Shown: one piece after another, positions 41,689 through 50,850 of the stretch
Position numbering within the stretch: the stretch's first letter is position 1
Layout of the letters: every line of letters begins with the position of its first letter
Made by a program: the position numbers and the translations under genes
The notes under the pieces: generated by a model
What the model was told of the DNA's origin: nothing
The model's input: the letters and a program-made list of their open reading frames with translations, nothing else
Databases searched by the model: none
NCBI GenBank assembly: GCA_016187025.1
Contig: JACPKM010000004.1
Location: 1 to 64,000, forward strand
Direction of reading: 5' to 3'
Source of the DNA: Candidatus Daviesbacteria bacterium
GTDB lineage: Bacteria; Patescibacteria; Microgenomatia; Daviesbacterales; UBA10151
DNA length: 64,000 nucleotides

Positions 41689-44600
41689 ATGAATTTTCTT
41701 ACTGCCTTCAGGAAGAGGGTTTTTTCTTTTTTCCTGAACCACCGCTTAAGTTTAAGTAAACCTCAGCAAATTGTTTTGATTGCTACAACTGGTTTGTTAA
41801 TGACATCAGCCGCAGCATTGGGAGTAAGGGAAATGCTGATTCAATCTCAAACCAGCTTAAAAGCTCAACCAGAATCAAAAGATGTTCTAGCAGCTACCTC
41901 AGAAAGATTAAGGCTTACTGGAAATATCTCATTTAATCTACCAGCCTCATTTAATGATCTGATTAAGCTAAAATCAGGCCAGGTGGTAGAAGGGGTATCG
42001 GTGTTTAAGGGGGCTGTCAAATTCGAAGGGGATGTGCAATCTCTAGAGATTGAAAATGGTACTATCACCGCCTCAACCATCACTGCCTCAAACTTAGTTT
42101 ACTCTCTTACAGCTGGGGATGGAATTTCTGTGACTACCGGACAAAGTCCGACTGTCAAAAATACCGGAGTGTTATCTTTGCAATCTAAAACAGGGGCATT
42201 AAAGCTTGAAGAAGGTACGGATATCACAATTGACGGACTTAAGATTACTGATAAATCCACATTATCAACTGTTTATTCAAGAGGAGGGTGTTCCTCATGC
42301 ATCACAGATGCAGATGTGGCAGCAGGACTGACTATCTCAGGAGGAACAGTTGATAACTCTCCGATTGGAGCAACTACTGCCTCAACCGGTGCCTTTACTA
42401 CTTTAACTGCCTCATCAACCCTTGCTGTGACAGGTAATTTATCAGCTGCAGCACAGGTGTTAGGTAAAAATGGTTCAGCGTCCTCACCCTCATATTCTTT
42501 TACCAATGACACGGATACCGGTATCTATAGATTCGGAGCCAATTCTTTGGGCATCATTACCGGTGGCTCTGCCACATCCGGTTTAACCATTGATTCATCA
42601 GGTAATGTAGGTATTGGCACCACCTCACCATCTTCTGGTCTAGATGTGGTAGGCAGTGCCAATATTTCAGGTTCTTTAACAGTTTTGGGCAATTTAATAG
42701 CTGCCTCTTCCGGTACCTCAGGTTATTGGCAGAGATCAGGCACAACTATCTCACCATCAACCTCAGGTGATGCCATCACCACATCAGGTAATATTTCTAC
42801 GTCTGGCTCCGGTACTATTACATCAAATTCCCTGCTTACTGCATCAAATGGACTCACTTTAACCACTGGGGCTTTAAATTTAACCTCAACTTCTGGTCAG
42901 GCAAATCTTGCTTTAACTGGTAATACAAATGCCTTTAGTATTAATGGATTATTTGGGGTAGATACCACTAGCAATAGAGTTGGCATTGGTACTACTGCTC
43001 CAACTACGGCATTACAAGTTTTAGGAGGTAATGTTGGCATTGGTACATCCGGAGCAGGAGCTGCATTACAGGTTAATGGGGGAGGATTATTTGGCTGGGG
43101 AACAGCCTCTTCTGCCTTGTCCTCAGGAGCTATCCTGGGAGTAAATGGTAATGTGGGGGTTGGTACCACTTCCCCCATTGGAGCCCTGCATGTTGTAGGA
43201 CAGTGTGTGGCTCGGGGGACAAGAATTAGGAAAAGGCGTAAAGGGTCAAGGGGTAAGGGTGAAGATGAATGGGAAGATGTGCCTGTGGAAGATATCAAAC
43301 CTGATGATGAAGTATTATCCTTAAATGATACTACTGGTGAATGGGAATGGCATAAAGTAGAAAAAACCTTAAATAAAGGAATCCAGGAAACAATTAAGAT
43401 TGTTACCCAGTCAGGCAAATGGATTGAAACCACTGATGAACACCCTTACTTAACTATTGAAAAAGATATCAAACCACTACCTGAATCTGGGAAATTTGAG
43501 GTAGATCTTTCCACCAGAATGGAAAAGAATGCTGATACCTTTGTAGCTATAGCCAACAACAAAGCTGCAGCAGTCATTAAAGTTAGTGTCAAAGATAAAC
43601 AAAGCTTGAAAAAACTCTTTGCTAAATCCCCCAGACTGTTTGCTCCCACCCTTTATGCCCTTTGTATTATAGAGATTATTAAAAAGGGTAAGATCAGTCC
43701 ATCACAACTAAAGATTGATACTGACTATCTGGGTTACGAAAGAAGAATTGAAAAATTAATTCATAATTTCTATCCGGAGATTGTCATCACTTTTGCGGAA
43801 GTTGGTCACGGAATAGGCTCATATGCGGACAGGGCTGTCTATCAGGCTTTTAGCCAAAAGAAAAAGACCGGGGCCGGCTTGAATCTCTATGGATTCCCGA
43901 CTGCAGAATGGTTACACCATGACTGGTTACACGGATCCGCCACCCACACGGTCTTAACAAGCAAAGCCTATCACAAATTTACTGATTTGTCAATGGCCAG
44001 CGCTGTCTGGAAAAAGGTTAAACACCTAAAACCGGGAGATGTGATCGCCACCTCTGCCGGTTGGGAAAAAGTCCAAAATATATACTCTACCGGCAGAAAA
44101 CAAACCTATGACTTACAGATTGAAGGCACACATAACTTTGTAGGCAATGATATTGTTGCCCATAATACATATATTTCCGGTAATTTAGGGATAGGAGTGT
44201 CTTCTCCTACCAGTTTTGCCCTGCAGGTAGCAGGTAATATTGGTCCAAATGTTGATAATTCCTATGATTTAGGCTCAACATCAAATAGATGGAGAACTTT
44301 GCATGTAGGTCCGGGATCAGTGGTTGTCCACAATGATGCAGCAGATACACTTAAGGCTACTTTAGGTTTTACCGGATCAACAGCCCAGCTTATTACAGAC
44401 TCATCCTCCCCCTTACAGCTTGTTACCGGTACAAACAACTTAGGATTATATCTAAATACCTCAGGCAATGTGGGTATTGGCAAGACCAATCCAAATTCTG
44501 CTTTAAATGTAATCGGTAATGTTGGCATTGGTACATCCGGAGCAGGAGCAGCCTTACAGGTAAATGGTGGGGTAGTATTAGGCTGGGGGACTGCATCTGT

Positions 44601-47600
44601 TGCAGCACCAAGCAATGGTCTGGCTATTAATGGCAACCTAGGTATTGGTACCACTTCCACTAATGCCATGTTGGATGTCAGGGGTTCAACCATTATTGCT
44701 CCAACCACCAATGGTACTACCAATGCCTTAATTGTGAGGGCTGCTCCAGGATCAACAGGCAATATCTTTAATCTAACAGATACAACAGGTTCAACCTCTT
44801 ACCTTTCTGTCTCATCAGCCGGGGCCTTAACAGTTGGAGGCTCTACTTTAACAAATTCCGGACTTTTAGCCTCATCCGGAGCCATTAATCTGACCTCTTC
44901 TGCCAATGCCATTGTAGGTACTGCTGTGGAAGGTGGCTGGACCATGAACTCTAATACTTTCACCTACAGGAGGGTGATGACTGTTGTAAACAATGATGGC
45001 TCAAATGCCCTGCCTTCAAACTATGAAGTGAGTGTCTCTTTATCCGGCTCAACTGCTTCCCAAATCTATTCTAACTCCCAGACAGACTATGATGATTTCA
45101 GGATAGCTTACTCTACCAATGGCACAACTTTTACAGAAGTTACCAGAAATGTTTCATCCTTTACTTCCTCATCTGTTGCTTTCACCTTCCAAACCCAGGC
45201 CTCTATTGCAGCCTCCGGTTCTACCTCAAACTATTACATCTATTACAAAAACTCTTCTTTAACATGCTCATCCTGTACATATACCGGTAATGTGCAGCTG
45301 GATTCTATGGATTCATCTGTTGGATCCTGGACTAGTGCTGATACCACTCAGTTTCCCTTAGCTCAGGAAACAGCCTCTATCTATACAGAAGGCACAGGTT
45401 CTTTAAAAGCCTCAGGGACTGTTGATAATATCGGGACTTTCTCAACCACCAACCAAAATGCCCTCTCCGGCGCCAGGACTAACTTTGGATTTAATGCCTC
45501 CAGTATTGGAGGAACTACTTATCTATATGCAGTCGGAGGTTCAACAGACGGAACAGCAGGCAATGCCCAGTCAACTGTATTTAGGACCTCAGCTGCAGCA
45601 GCCACCGGCCATGTAGCTGCTTGGACAACTAACTCAAACTCTATCTCTGAGGCAAGATTAGATAACTCTGTAGCAGTAGCTACACCACCAGTTGATGGGG
45701 GAGATGGAACTGATGGGGCTATTGATTTAACTAATGGTTCTGGTGCAGGAGGATGTACAGGCACAGGACTTTCCTGGAGTGGATCTACCTGTACTATTGC
45801 CACAGCTACCAAATCTACCTTTAACTTTACAACAATTAATATTCCTTCTGGAACCACTCTAACCACAGATGGGCCAAAAACTACCACAAACTTTGTCACT
45901 ATTAAAGCAACTGGTAACGTAACTGTAGCTGGAACCATTAATTTAGCAGGAAAAGGGTATAGCGCACCTGTAAGCGGCCAAACCGCAGGAAGAGGTCCGG
46001 GAGGAGGGGCTTGTAGCTCATGTCAAGCTGCAGGAGGCGCCGGCCATGGGGGTGCTGGTGGTCAAGGTGGAGGTTACTCTGCTAGAACAGCAGCTGGTGC
46101 AACATATACTACAGATGATTCTGGTAGCTCAGGCGCAACAGGGCAGGGCGGTGTCGGAGGAGCTGGCGGAGGAGGAATAAAAATTTCAAGCGGGGGTACA
46201 GTTATTGTATCAGGAACAATAAATACCAATGGTTCTAGTGGAACTGGTGATAGCAATACTGGAAGTGGAGGTGGAAGTGGGGGGAGGATTGCATTACAAG
46301 GAGGTACTCTTACGATTAGCGGATCATTAACTGCAAATGGTGGAAACGGGGCAGATGGCACTCCTTCTGTAAATTATGGAGGGGGAGGTGGAGGTGGAGG
46401 AAGGATCACCTTTGAGTATTCAGGATCTGCCGATACCACTGGTTCAACAATAACTGTAACGGGGGGTAATGGAGGCGCTGGAACATGGACAGCAACTGCT
46501 TCAGGCACAGCTGGTTCTTCAGGAACAAATACATCAACGGCCTCAAGCCCTACTTTGTATGTATTAGGTGGTAAAAATACTTCAGGGACTGCACAGTCCG
46601 GGATATCTCAGGGGACTGTTTCTTCATCAGATGGGTCAGTGGGGGCATTTTCTGCTTCAGGTACTTCTTTATCCCAAGCACTTTATGGGCATACATCTAA
46701 TGCAATCACCATCAGTACTACTAATTATCTGTATGTAATTGGCGGTAATAATGGCACTACTGACCAGACCACTGTCTACAAAGGCTCTTTTTCCGATGCC
46801 AATATTTCCTCTTTTACCACCACTTCCCAGACCCAACTTAGTACAGGTATTTCCTATCATGCTGTGGCAACAGGGAGTATCTCATCAACTAATTATCTTT
46901 GGGTAATTGGCGGGTTAAATGGTTCTACTGCCCAGAGTACAGTTTACAAAGGTACATTTGATGCATCAGGAAACTTAACTTTAACTACCACCTCACAAAA
47001 TGCTTTGCCCCAGGGGTTATATGGCCATCAGGCTATCTTTGCCACAGTTGGCTCTAATAACTATCTTTATGTTTATGGCGGGATAACCACAGGCGGGACC
47101 AGGCAGACCACTGTTTACAAAGCAAGTGTAGATGCATCAGGGAATGTTGGTGCATGGAGTACAGTCGGCCAGACACAGCTATCCACAGCCATCTCCAACT
47201 TTGGAGCCTTTAACTTTACAGATTCTGATTCTAATCAGTATGCATATATAGTTGGCGGTAATACCGGTACTGCCCAAACTGCTGTTACTAAAGCTTCATA
47301 TTCACCAATTGACCAGACAGGCTATTCTGCCTCAAGGACTATTACCTCCAGTAACTGGTCAAACAAAAATGATTTGCAGTACAAAGTCTATTCCTCCAGG
47401 ACAGGCTCATATATGGTGCTGGAATACTCAGAAGATGGTTCTACCTGGCAGACCTGTACCTTTACAGTGTCTAGTGCCAATACCTGGGAAACCAAGACCT
47501 GTGATCTGACAGGTGTGGCTACCACAGGCAGGGATGCTGTGACTAATTTAAGGTTAAGAGTCACCTCCTCAACTACCACTGCCTGGACAGCTTATGTTGA

Positions 47601-49929
47601 TGATATTAATGCTGTTACCAATGCCTCAACTATCTCAAACACTGCCTCATCAGGATCTCCACTTTCAGGTGCAGCCAATCTAACCTTAAATGCCCAGGGT
47701 ACAGGATTAATTTTACTAAACTATGATGCAACATCAGGTCTGGCAGGCACCGGAGGATTGGCACTTTACAACGGCGGCACCAGCCCGCTATTTTCTGTAG
47801 ACAGTAGTGGCAATGTGGGTATTGGCACTACCTATATATCAGCCAAACTTCAGGTTAAAGGTGCAGGCACCGGAACCGGAATATCATTTATCACTGCAGA
47901 CTCAAATGGATTACACCGCTTTGCCATACTGGATAATGGTAATGTGGGTATTGGTACAACTAATCCATTATCCACTTTCCACATTGGTACAGGGTTGGCC
48001 ATTGGTTCTAACACTTTATCTTTCTCAACCTCAACAGGCAGACTAGGTATTGGTACAACATCTCCCGGTGCCACCTTAGGTATTACAGGTAATCTAGGTA
48101 TTGGGGCCTCATTTGCCAATTCAGCTGCTCCATCATTTGGTTTAGCAGTGCAGGGTAATGTAGGTATCGGGACAACCTCTCCTGATTACCCCTTACATGT
48201 CATAGGTAATGTAGGAATAGGCAGTAGTTTAACTGTGACAGGATTAGGTGTGTTAAATGGTGGCCTGCAAACAACCAATATTAATGCTACTTCTTTAACC
48301 ACCTCAGGAAATGTGGGAGTTGGTGGATCAATCACCGGCTTTGGGGCATTAAATGGCTTAAATGTTACAGGGTTAACAAGTTTAGCAGGGCTAAACGCCA
48401 GTGGTAATGTAGGTATTGGCTCTTCATTAACAGTTACTGGTCTTTCGGTATTAAATGGTGGAATAGCTGCTCCAACGCTATCTTTAACAAACTTGACCTC
48501 AGGTGGAGCATTGTTTACCGGTCCTAATGGGTTAGTATCACAAAATATACCAAACTACTACTGGGATAATACCAATAACAGATTAGGGATTGGTACCTCT
48601 GCACCAGGTTCTCAGTTGGCGATAATCGGTAATGTAGGTATTGGTACCTCTGGGGCAGGGGCTGCTTTACAGGTTAATGGAGGAGGATTATTTGGCTGGG
48701 GGACTGCATCTACTGCCCTGTCATCCGGGGCTATATTGGGGGTTAATGGAAATGTGGGTATTGGTACTACCTCTCCTACAGCTTTGTTACAGGTCCAGGG
48801 GAGCGGTAGCATGCCTTCCTTGCTGGTAACTTCCGGTGGAAATATAGGGATAGGGACTTCTGTGACATCAAACCCCATCACTGTTGGCACAGACGGCTCA
48901 ACCGGTAATGGGGCATATCTGTCTACAGGAGGAACGTGGACAAATGGGTCATCCTTTGAATTTAAAGAAAACTTTGAATCTTTAAATAACTTGGATATTC
49001 TATCAAAGATTATTGAGTTAGATATATCTTCTTGGAACTATAAACTGGAACCGGGCATAAAACACATTGGGCCTGTGGCTGAGCAGTTTTACTCTGTGTT
49101 TGGACTGGGAAATGATAATAAACATATCTCAACCATTGATCCAGCAGGTATAGCACTGTTAGGAATACAAGGCTTGTCAGGACAGATTAATGATTTAAGA
49201 ATAAGACTTAATGAATCCACCCCTTCTGCCAAGCTATCTTTGGAAGATAAAATAGCTTCACTTGAGGCCAGGATCAAGAATCTGGAATCAAAAGAAGGTA
49301 CATCTTCTGCAGAGGCCACATCATCTGCTCAGGAGTCTTCCGCTTCTGCGCTCTTGGCTCAAAGCCCTCAGCTTACCTTAACTCCTCCTGATGTATTACT
49401 TGCAACAGGTTCTGCTACTTTGGCAAATCTAGCTGTTACTTCTGAAGCAACTTTTTCAGGTAAACTTGCAGCATATAACCTAAATGTCTCTGAATCATTT
49501 AAAGTATTCGGGGAAACTTCTCTTGGTAAAACCAGTATTGCGGGGGATGTAAATATAGATGGAACTATGAATATCAATGGTAATTCTTTGTCAGTGATTG
49601 GCACACTTTTTATACAAAACAGTCCATTTTCCAAGGATATAGATTTGTTTAATGGTAAAGTAAAAATAGATAATACGGGTAATTTAACTGTTCAAAAACT
49701 TACAGTTTCCCAAAAGACCTTGGGGACAGTGACAATTCCTGCAGGGCAGAATCAATTTACAATTTACAATTTACAATTTACAAATAAATCCAAAGTATTT
49801 GTGACTCCTGAAAAACCGGTGGCAATTGGGGTCAGCAAAGACGCTGCCAACTCCCAATTTACTATCCAATTAGACAAAGCCCAAAGCAGTGATTTGAAAG
49901 TAGACTGGTGGATCGTAGATGTTGAGTGA
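41689..49929 (+). CDS. Giant tail-fibre-like surface protein with intein/Hint domain, kelch-like and Gly-rich regions and S74 chaperone
   Basis: 2746 aa. N-terminal anchor (about 27-46); trimeric-fibre repeats ('GNVGIGTTSP', 'GAALQVNGG', 'ALHVVG') from about 290; an intein/Hint block at 506-826; more fibre repeats; a DUF2341/lectin-like segment (about 1085-1195); a Gly-rich block (about 1420-1580); kelch-like 'YLYVIGG' / 'TTVYKG' repeats (about 1655-1880); a further fibre region; and an S74 endosialidase-type chaperone near 2421-2500 ('SSFEFKENFESL', Ser2421 and Lys2426 in the autocleavage positions, 'KHIGPVAEQFYSVFG'). About 250 residues follow S74, although it is normally terminal. It is a paralog of the fibre protein at 1-2328. 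It lies 115 nt upstream of the second F1-like ATPase operon, on the same strand. Confidence 0.88.
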   Translation: MNFLTAFRKRVFSFFLNHRLSLSKPQQIVLIATTGLLMTSAAALGVREMLIQSQTSLKAQPESKDVLAATSERLRLTGNISFNLPASFNDLIKLKSGQVVEGVSVFKGAVKFEGDVQSLEIENGTITASTITASNLVYSLTAGDGISVTTGQSPTVKNTGVLSLQSKTGALKLEEGTDITIDGLKITDKSTLSTVYSRGGCSSCITDADVAAGLTISGGTVDNSPIGATTASTGAFTTLTASSTLAVTGNLSAAAQVLGKNGSASSPSYSFTNDTDTGIYRFGANSLGIITGGSATSGLTIDSSGNVGIGTTSPSSGLDVVGSANISGSLTVLGNLIAASSGTSGYWQRSGTTISPSTSGDAITTSGNISTSGSGTITSNSLLTASNGLTLTTGALNLTSTSGQANLALTGNTNAFSINGLFGVDTTSNRVGIGTTAPTTALQVLGGNVGIGTSGAGAALQVNGGGLFGWGTASSALSSGAILGVNGNVGVGTTSPIGALHVVGQCVARGTRIRKRRKGSRGKGEDEWEDVPVEDIKPDDEVLSLNDTTGEWEWHKVEKTLNKGIQETIKIVTQSGKWIETTDEHPYLTIEKDIKPLPESGKFEVDLSTRMEKNADTFVAIANNKAAAVIKVSVKDKQSLKKLFAKSPRLFAPTLYALCIIEIIKKGKISPSQLKIDTDYLGYERRIEKLIHNFYPEIVITFAEVGHGIGSYADRAVYQAFSQKKKTGAGLNLYGFPTAEWLHHDWLHGSATHTVLTSKAYHKFTDLSMASAVWKKVKHLKPGDVIATSAGWEKVQNIYSTGRKQTYDLQIEGTHNFVGNDIVAHNTYISGNLGIGVSSPTSFALQVAGNIGPNVDNSYDLGSTSNRWRTLHVGPGSVVVHNDAADTLKATLGFTGSTAQLITDSSSPLQLVTGTNNLGLYLNTSGNVGIGKTNPNSALNVIGNVGIGTSGAGAALQVNGGVVLGWGTASVAAPSNGLAINGNLGIGTTSTNAMLDVRGSTIIAPTTNGTTNALIVRAAPGSTGNIFNLTDTTGSTSYLSVSSAGALTVGGSTLTNSGLLASSGAINLTSSANAIVGTAVEGGWTMNSNTFTYRRVMTVVNNDGSNALPSNYEVSVSLSGSTASQIYSNSQTDYDDFRIAYSTNGTTFTEVTRNVSSFTSSSVAFTFQTQASIAASGSTSNYYIYYKNSSLTCSSCTYTGNVQLDSMDSSVGSWTSADTTQFPLAQETASIYTEGTGSLKASGTVDNIGTFSTTNQNALSGARTNFGFNASSIGGTTYLYAVGGSTDGTAGNAQSTVFRTSAAAATGHVAAWTTNSNSISEARLDNSVAVATPPVDGGDGTDGAIDLTNGSGAGGCTGTGLSWSGSTCTIATATKSTFNFTTINIPSGTTLTTDGPKTTTNFVTIKATGNVTVAGTINLAGKGYSAPVSGQTAGRGPGGGACSSCQAAGGAGHGGAGGQGGGYSARTAAGATYTTDDSGSSGATGQGGVGGAGGGGIKISSGGTVIVSGTINTNGSSGTGDSNTGSGGGSGGRIALQGGTLTISGSLTANGGNGADGTPSVNYGGGGGGGGRITFEYSGSADTTGSTITVTGGNGGAGTWTATASGTAGSSGTNTSTASSPTLYVLGGKNTSGTAQSGISQGTVSSSDGSVGAFSASGTSLSQALYGHTSNAITISTTNYLYVIGGNNGTTDQTTVYKGSFSDANISSFTTTSQTQLSTGISYHAVATGSISSTNYLWVIGGLNGSTAQSTVYKGTFDASGNLTLTTTSQNALPQGLYGHQAIFATVGSNNYLYVYGGITTGGTRQTTVYKASVDASGNVGAWSTVGQTQLSTAISNFGAFNFTDSDSNQYAYIVGGNTGTAQTAVTKASYSPIDQTGYSASRTITSSNWSNKNDLQYKVYSSRTGSYMVLEYSEDGSTWQTCTFTVSSANTWETKTCDLTGVATTGRDAVTNLRLRVTSSTTTAWTAYVDDINAVTNASTISNTASSGSPLSGAANLTLNAQGTGLILLNYDATSGLAGTGGLALYNGGTSPLFSVDSSGNVGIGTTYISAKLQVKGAGTGTGISFITADSNGLHRFAILDNGNVGIGTTNPLSTFHIGTGLAIGSNTLSFSTSTGRLGIGTTSPGATLGITGNLGIGASFANSAAPSFGLAVQGNVGIGTTSPDYPLHVIGNVGIGSSLTVTGLGVLNGGLQTTNINATSLTTSGNVGVGGSITGFGALNGLNVTGLTSLAGLNASGNVGIGSSLTVTGLSVLNGGIAAPTLSLTNLTSGGALFTGPNGLVSQNIPNYYWDNTNNRLGIGTSAPGSQLAIIGNVGIGTSGAGAALQVNGGGLFGWGTASTALSSGAILGVNGNVGIGTTSPTALLQVQGSGSMPSLLVTSGGNIGIGTSVTSNPITVGTDGSTGNGAYLSTGGTWTNGSSFEFKENFESLNNLDILSKIIELDISSWNYKLEPGIKHIGPVAEQFYSVFGLGNDNKHISTIDPAGIALLGIQGLSGQINDLRIRLNESTPSAKLSLEDKIASLEARIKNLESKEGTSSAEATSSAQESSASALLAQSPQLTLTPPDVLLATGSATLANLAVTSEATFSGKLAAYNLNVSESFKVFGETSLGKTSIAGDVNIDGTMNINGNSLSVIGTLFIQNSPFSKDIDLFNGKVKIDNTGNLTVQKLTVSQKTLGTVTIPAGQNQFTIYNLQFTNKSKVFVTPEKPVAIGVSKDAANSQFTIQLDKAQSSDLKVDWWIVDVE
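43204..44166 (+). other. Intein or Hint-type autoprocessing domain within the fibre gene
   Basis: 321 codons (residues 506-826) interrupt the fibre repeats. It starts at Cys506 (block A 'CVARGTRIRKRRKG', 'EDIKPDDEVLSLN') and has block B 'ETTDEHPYLT' with the conserved His, block F 'YDLQIEGTHNFVGNDIVA' and block G ending His825-Asn826, with Thr827 as the +1 residue. All residues for protein splicing are present. Joining Gln505 to Thr827 restores 'ALHVVGQ-TYISGNLGIG', in register with other repeats. About 165 residues between blocks B and F show no LAGLIDADG motif; a His-rich 'WLHHDWLHGSATH' stretch is notable. Confidence 0.82.
49752..49784. repeat. CAATTTA tandem repeat inside the fibre gene
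   Basis: Four near-perfect CAATTTA units in tandem lie within the coding sequence near the C-terminus of the fibre protein (reads as 'QFTIYNLQFTN'). It is the cleanest copy of the repeat in the window. Confidence 0.8.
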
Positions 49930-49994
49930 AATCGAAACATCGTAGATAGTGAGCCTTAGTCGAACTATTGTAGATACTGAGTGAAACTGAAGCC
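49915..49994. repeat. Three imperfect ~27-bp tandem repeats after the fibre gene
   Basis: Units begin with GTAGAT at 49915, 49942 and 49970 and continue with variants of TGAGTGAAATCGAA. The first unit contains the fibre stop codon. Alternating sense- and antisense-like variants ('GAGTGAAATCGAA' and 'GAGCCTTAGTCGAAC') suggest small palindromic elements. Confidence 0.65.
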
Positions 49995-50006
49995 TCTCTC
50001 AAGTTC

Positions 50007-50035
50007 TTGCTAATGCTGTAGAAATTACCTATATT
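50007..50035 (+). promoter_or_regulatory. Promoter of the second F1-like ATPase operon
   Basis: TTGCTA (50007-50012), a 17-nt spacer and TATATT (50030-50035), with the ATG at 50045, 9 nt downstream. It follows the 27-bp repeats, so the operon can be expressed independently of the fibre gene. Confidence 0.5.
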
Positions 50036-50044
50036 AAATAATAG

Positions 50045-50848
50045 ATGAAAAAACTGCCCATTTTAATATTTGCTGCAATACTTGTTTTCTCCATTGTTTT
50101 TCCTGTATTTGCTCAGGAAGAGCAGGAACAAGAGGCAACAGGGTCATCAGATGCCTCCATGGGGGTTGCAAATTATTTGGTTATTGAAGGGGATGTGAGG
50201 CCTGGAAATATTATTTGCTCTGCAAGTAATGGGTATTCACTGTGTGATGAAGCCTATGATTCCAGTATGCTGGGGGTAGTGGCAGAAAATCCAGCAGTGT
50301 CTTTTAATTTAACAGGTTCAGATGAGTCTTCTCATCCTGTTATCTCCTCAGGCACAACTTATGTTTTAGTAAATAGTGAAGGCGGAGAAATTAAAAAAGG
50401 AGATTTAATAACTACATCTGCTACAAACGGCGTTGGAACAAAAGCTTCCAAAAGCGGTTTTGTTCTGGGCTCTGCCATTGAAGGTTTTAATCCCGGTAAA
50501 CCAACAGATTCAGGGACAATCGCAGTTTCACTGTATATGCACTACAGCAACCTCCAATCTGCAAAAGTTCAAGGCCAGCTGCAGGATGTATTTAAGCTAA
50601 GCGCCATTGCTGCTACAGAATCTCCCAGTGAAGTTTTTAAATACTTTTTGGCAGGGCTTGTAATCATGTCTTCTGTGGCAGCAGGGCTTTATACCTTTGG
50701 CAGGACAGCCAGCAGGGGTTTGGAGGCTTTAGGCAGAAATCCGATGGCCCAAAGAATCATTCAGATGGGGATTGCCATGAATGTGGTATTGACTGTAGCG
50801 ATAGTTAGTGCAGGAGTAGTGATAGCCTATTTCATCTTACGGCTTTAA
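50045..50848 (+). CDS. c-subunit-like membrane protein with secreted N-terminal domain, second copy, lacking the carboxylate
   Basis: 267 aa. Signal peptide (about 1-23, ending 'FPVFAQ'). The extracytoplasmic domain (about 35-190) is homologous to the first copy: 'EAYDSSMLGVVAENP', 'SGTTYVLVNSEGG', 'IKKGDLITTSATNGVGTKA' and 'SGFVLGSAI'. A membrane hairpin follows: TM1 about 198-218, loop 'LEALGRNPMAQ' (RNP 231-233), TM2 about 240-266. The position equivalent to the proton-binding Asp61/Glu of subunit c is Val251, and TM2 has no acidic residue. It is the first gene of the operon, 2 nt before alpha. It would form the membrane ring without ion transport. Confidence 0.8.
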   Translation: MKKLPILIFAAILVFSIVFPVFAQEEQEQEATGSSDASMGVANYLVIEGDVRPGNIICSASNGYSLCDEAYDSSMLGVVAENPAVSFNLTGSDESSHPVISSGTTYVLVNSEGGEIKKGDLITTSATNGVGTKASKSGFVLGSAIEGFNPGKPTDSGTIAVSLYMHYSNLQSAKVQGQLQDVFKLSAIAATESPSEVFKYFLAGLVIMSSVAAGLYTFGRTASRGLEALGRNPMAQRIIQMGIAMNVVLTVAIVSAGVVIAYFILRL

Positions 50849-50850
50849 TT

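Noticed and set aside
42273..46361. Minus-strand Pro/Val-rich ORFs within the giant fibre gene
   Set aside because: They are antisense shadows of the repeat-rich coding strand; similar artefacts appear at 47850-48119 and 48612-48890.
41689..49929. Prophage tail region
   Set aside because: Fibre repeats and an S74 domain are phage-like, but no capsid, terminase, portal, integrase or lysis genes lie nearby. The protein has an N-terminal membrane anchor and sits beside ATPase and envelope genes.
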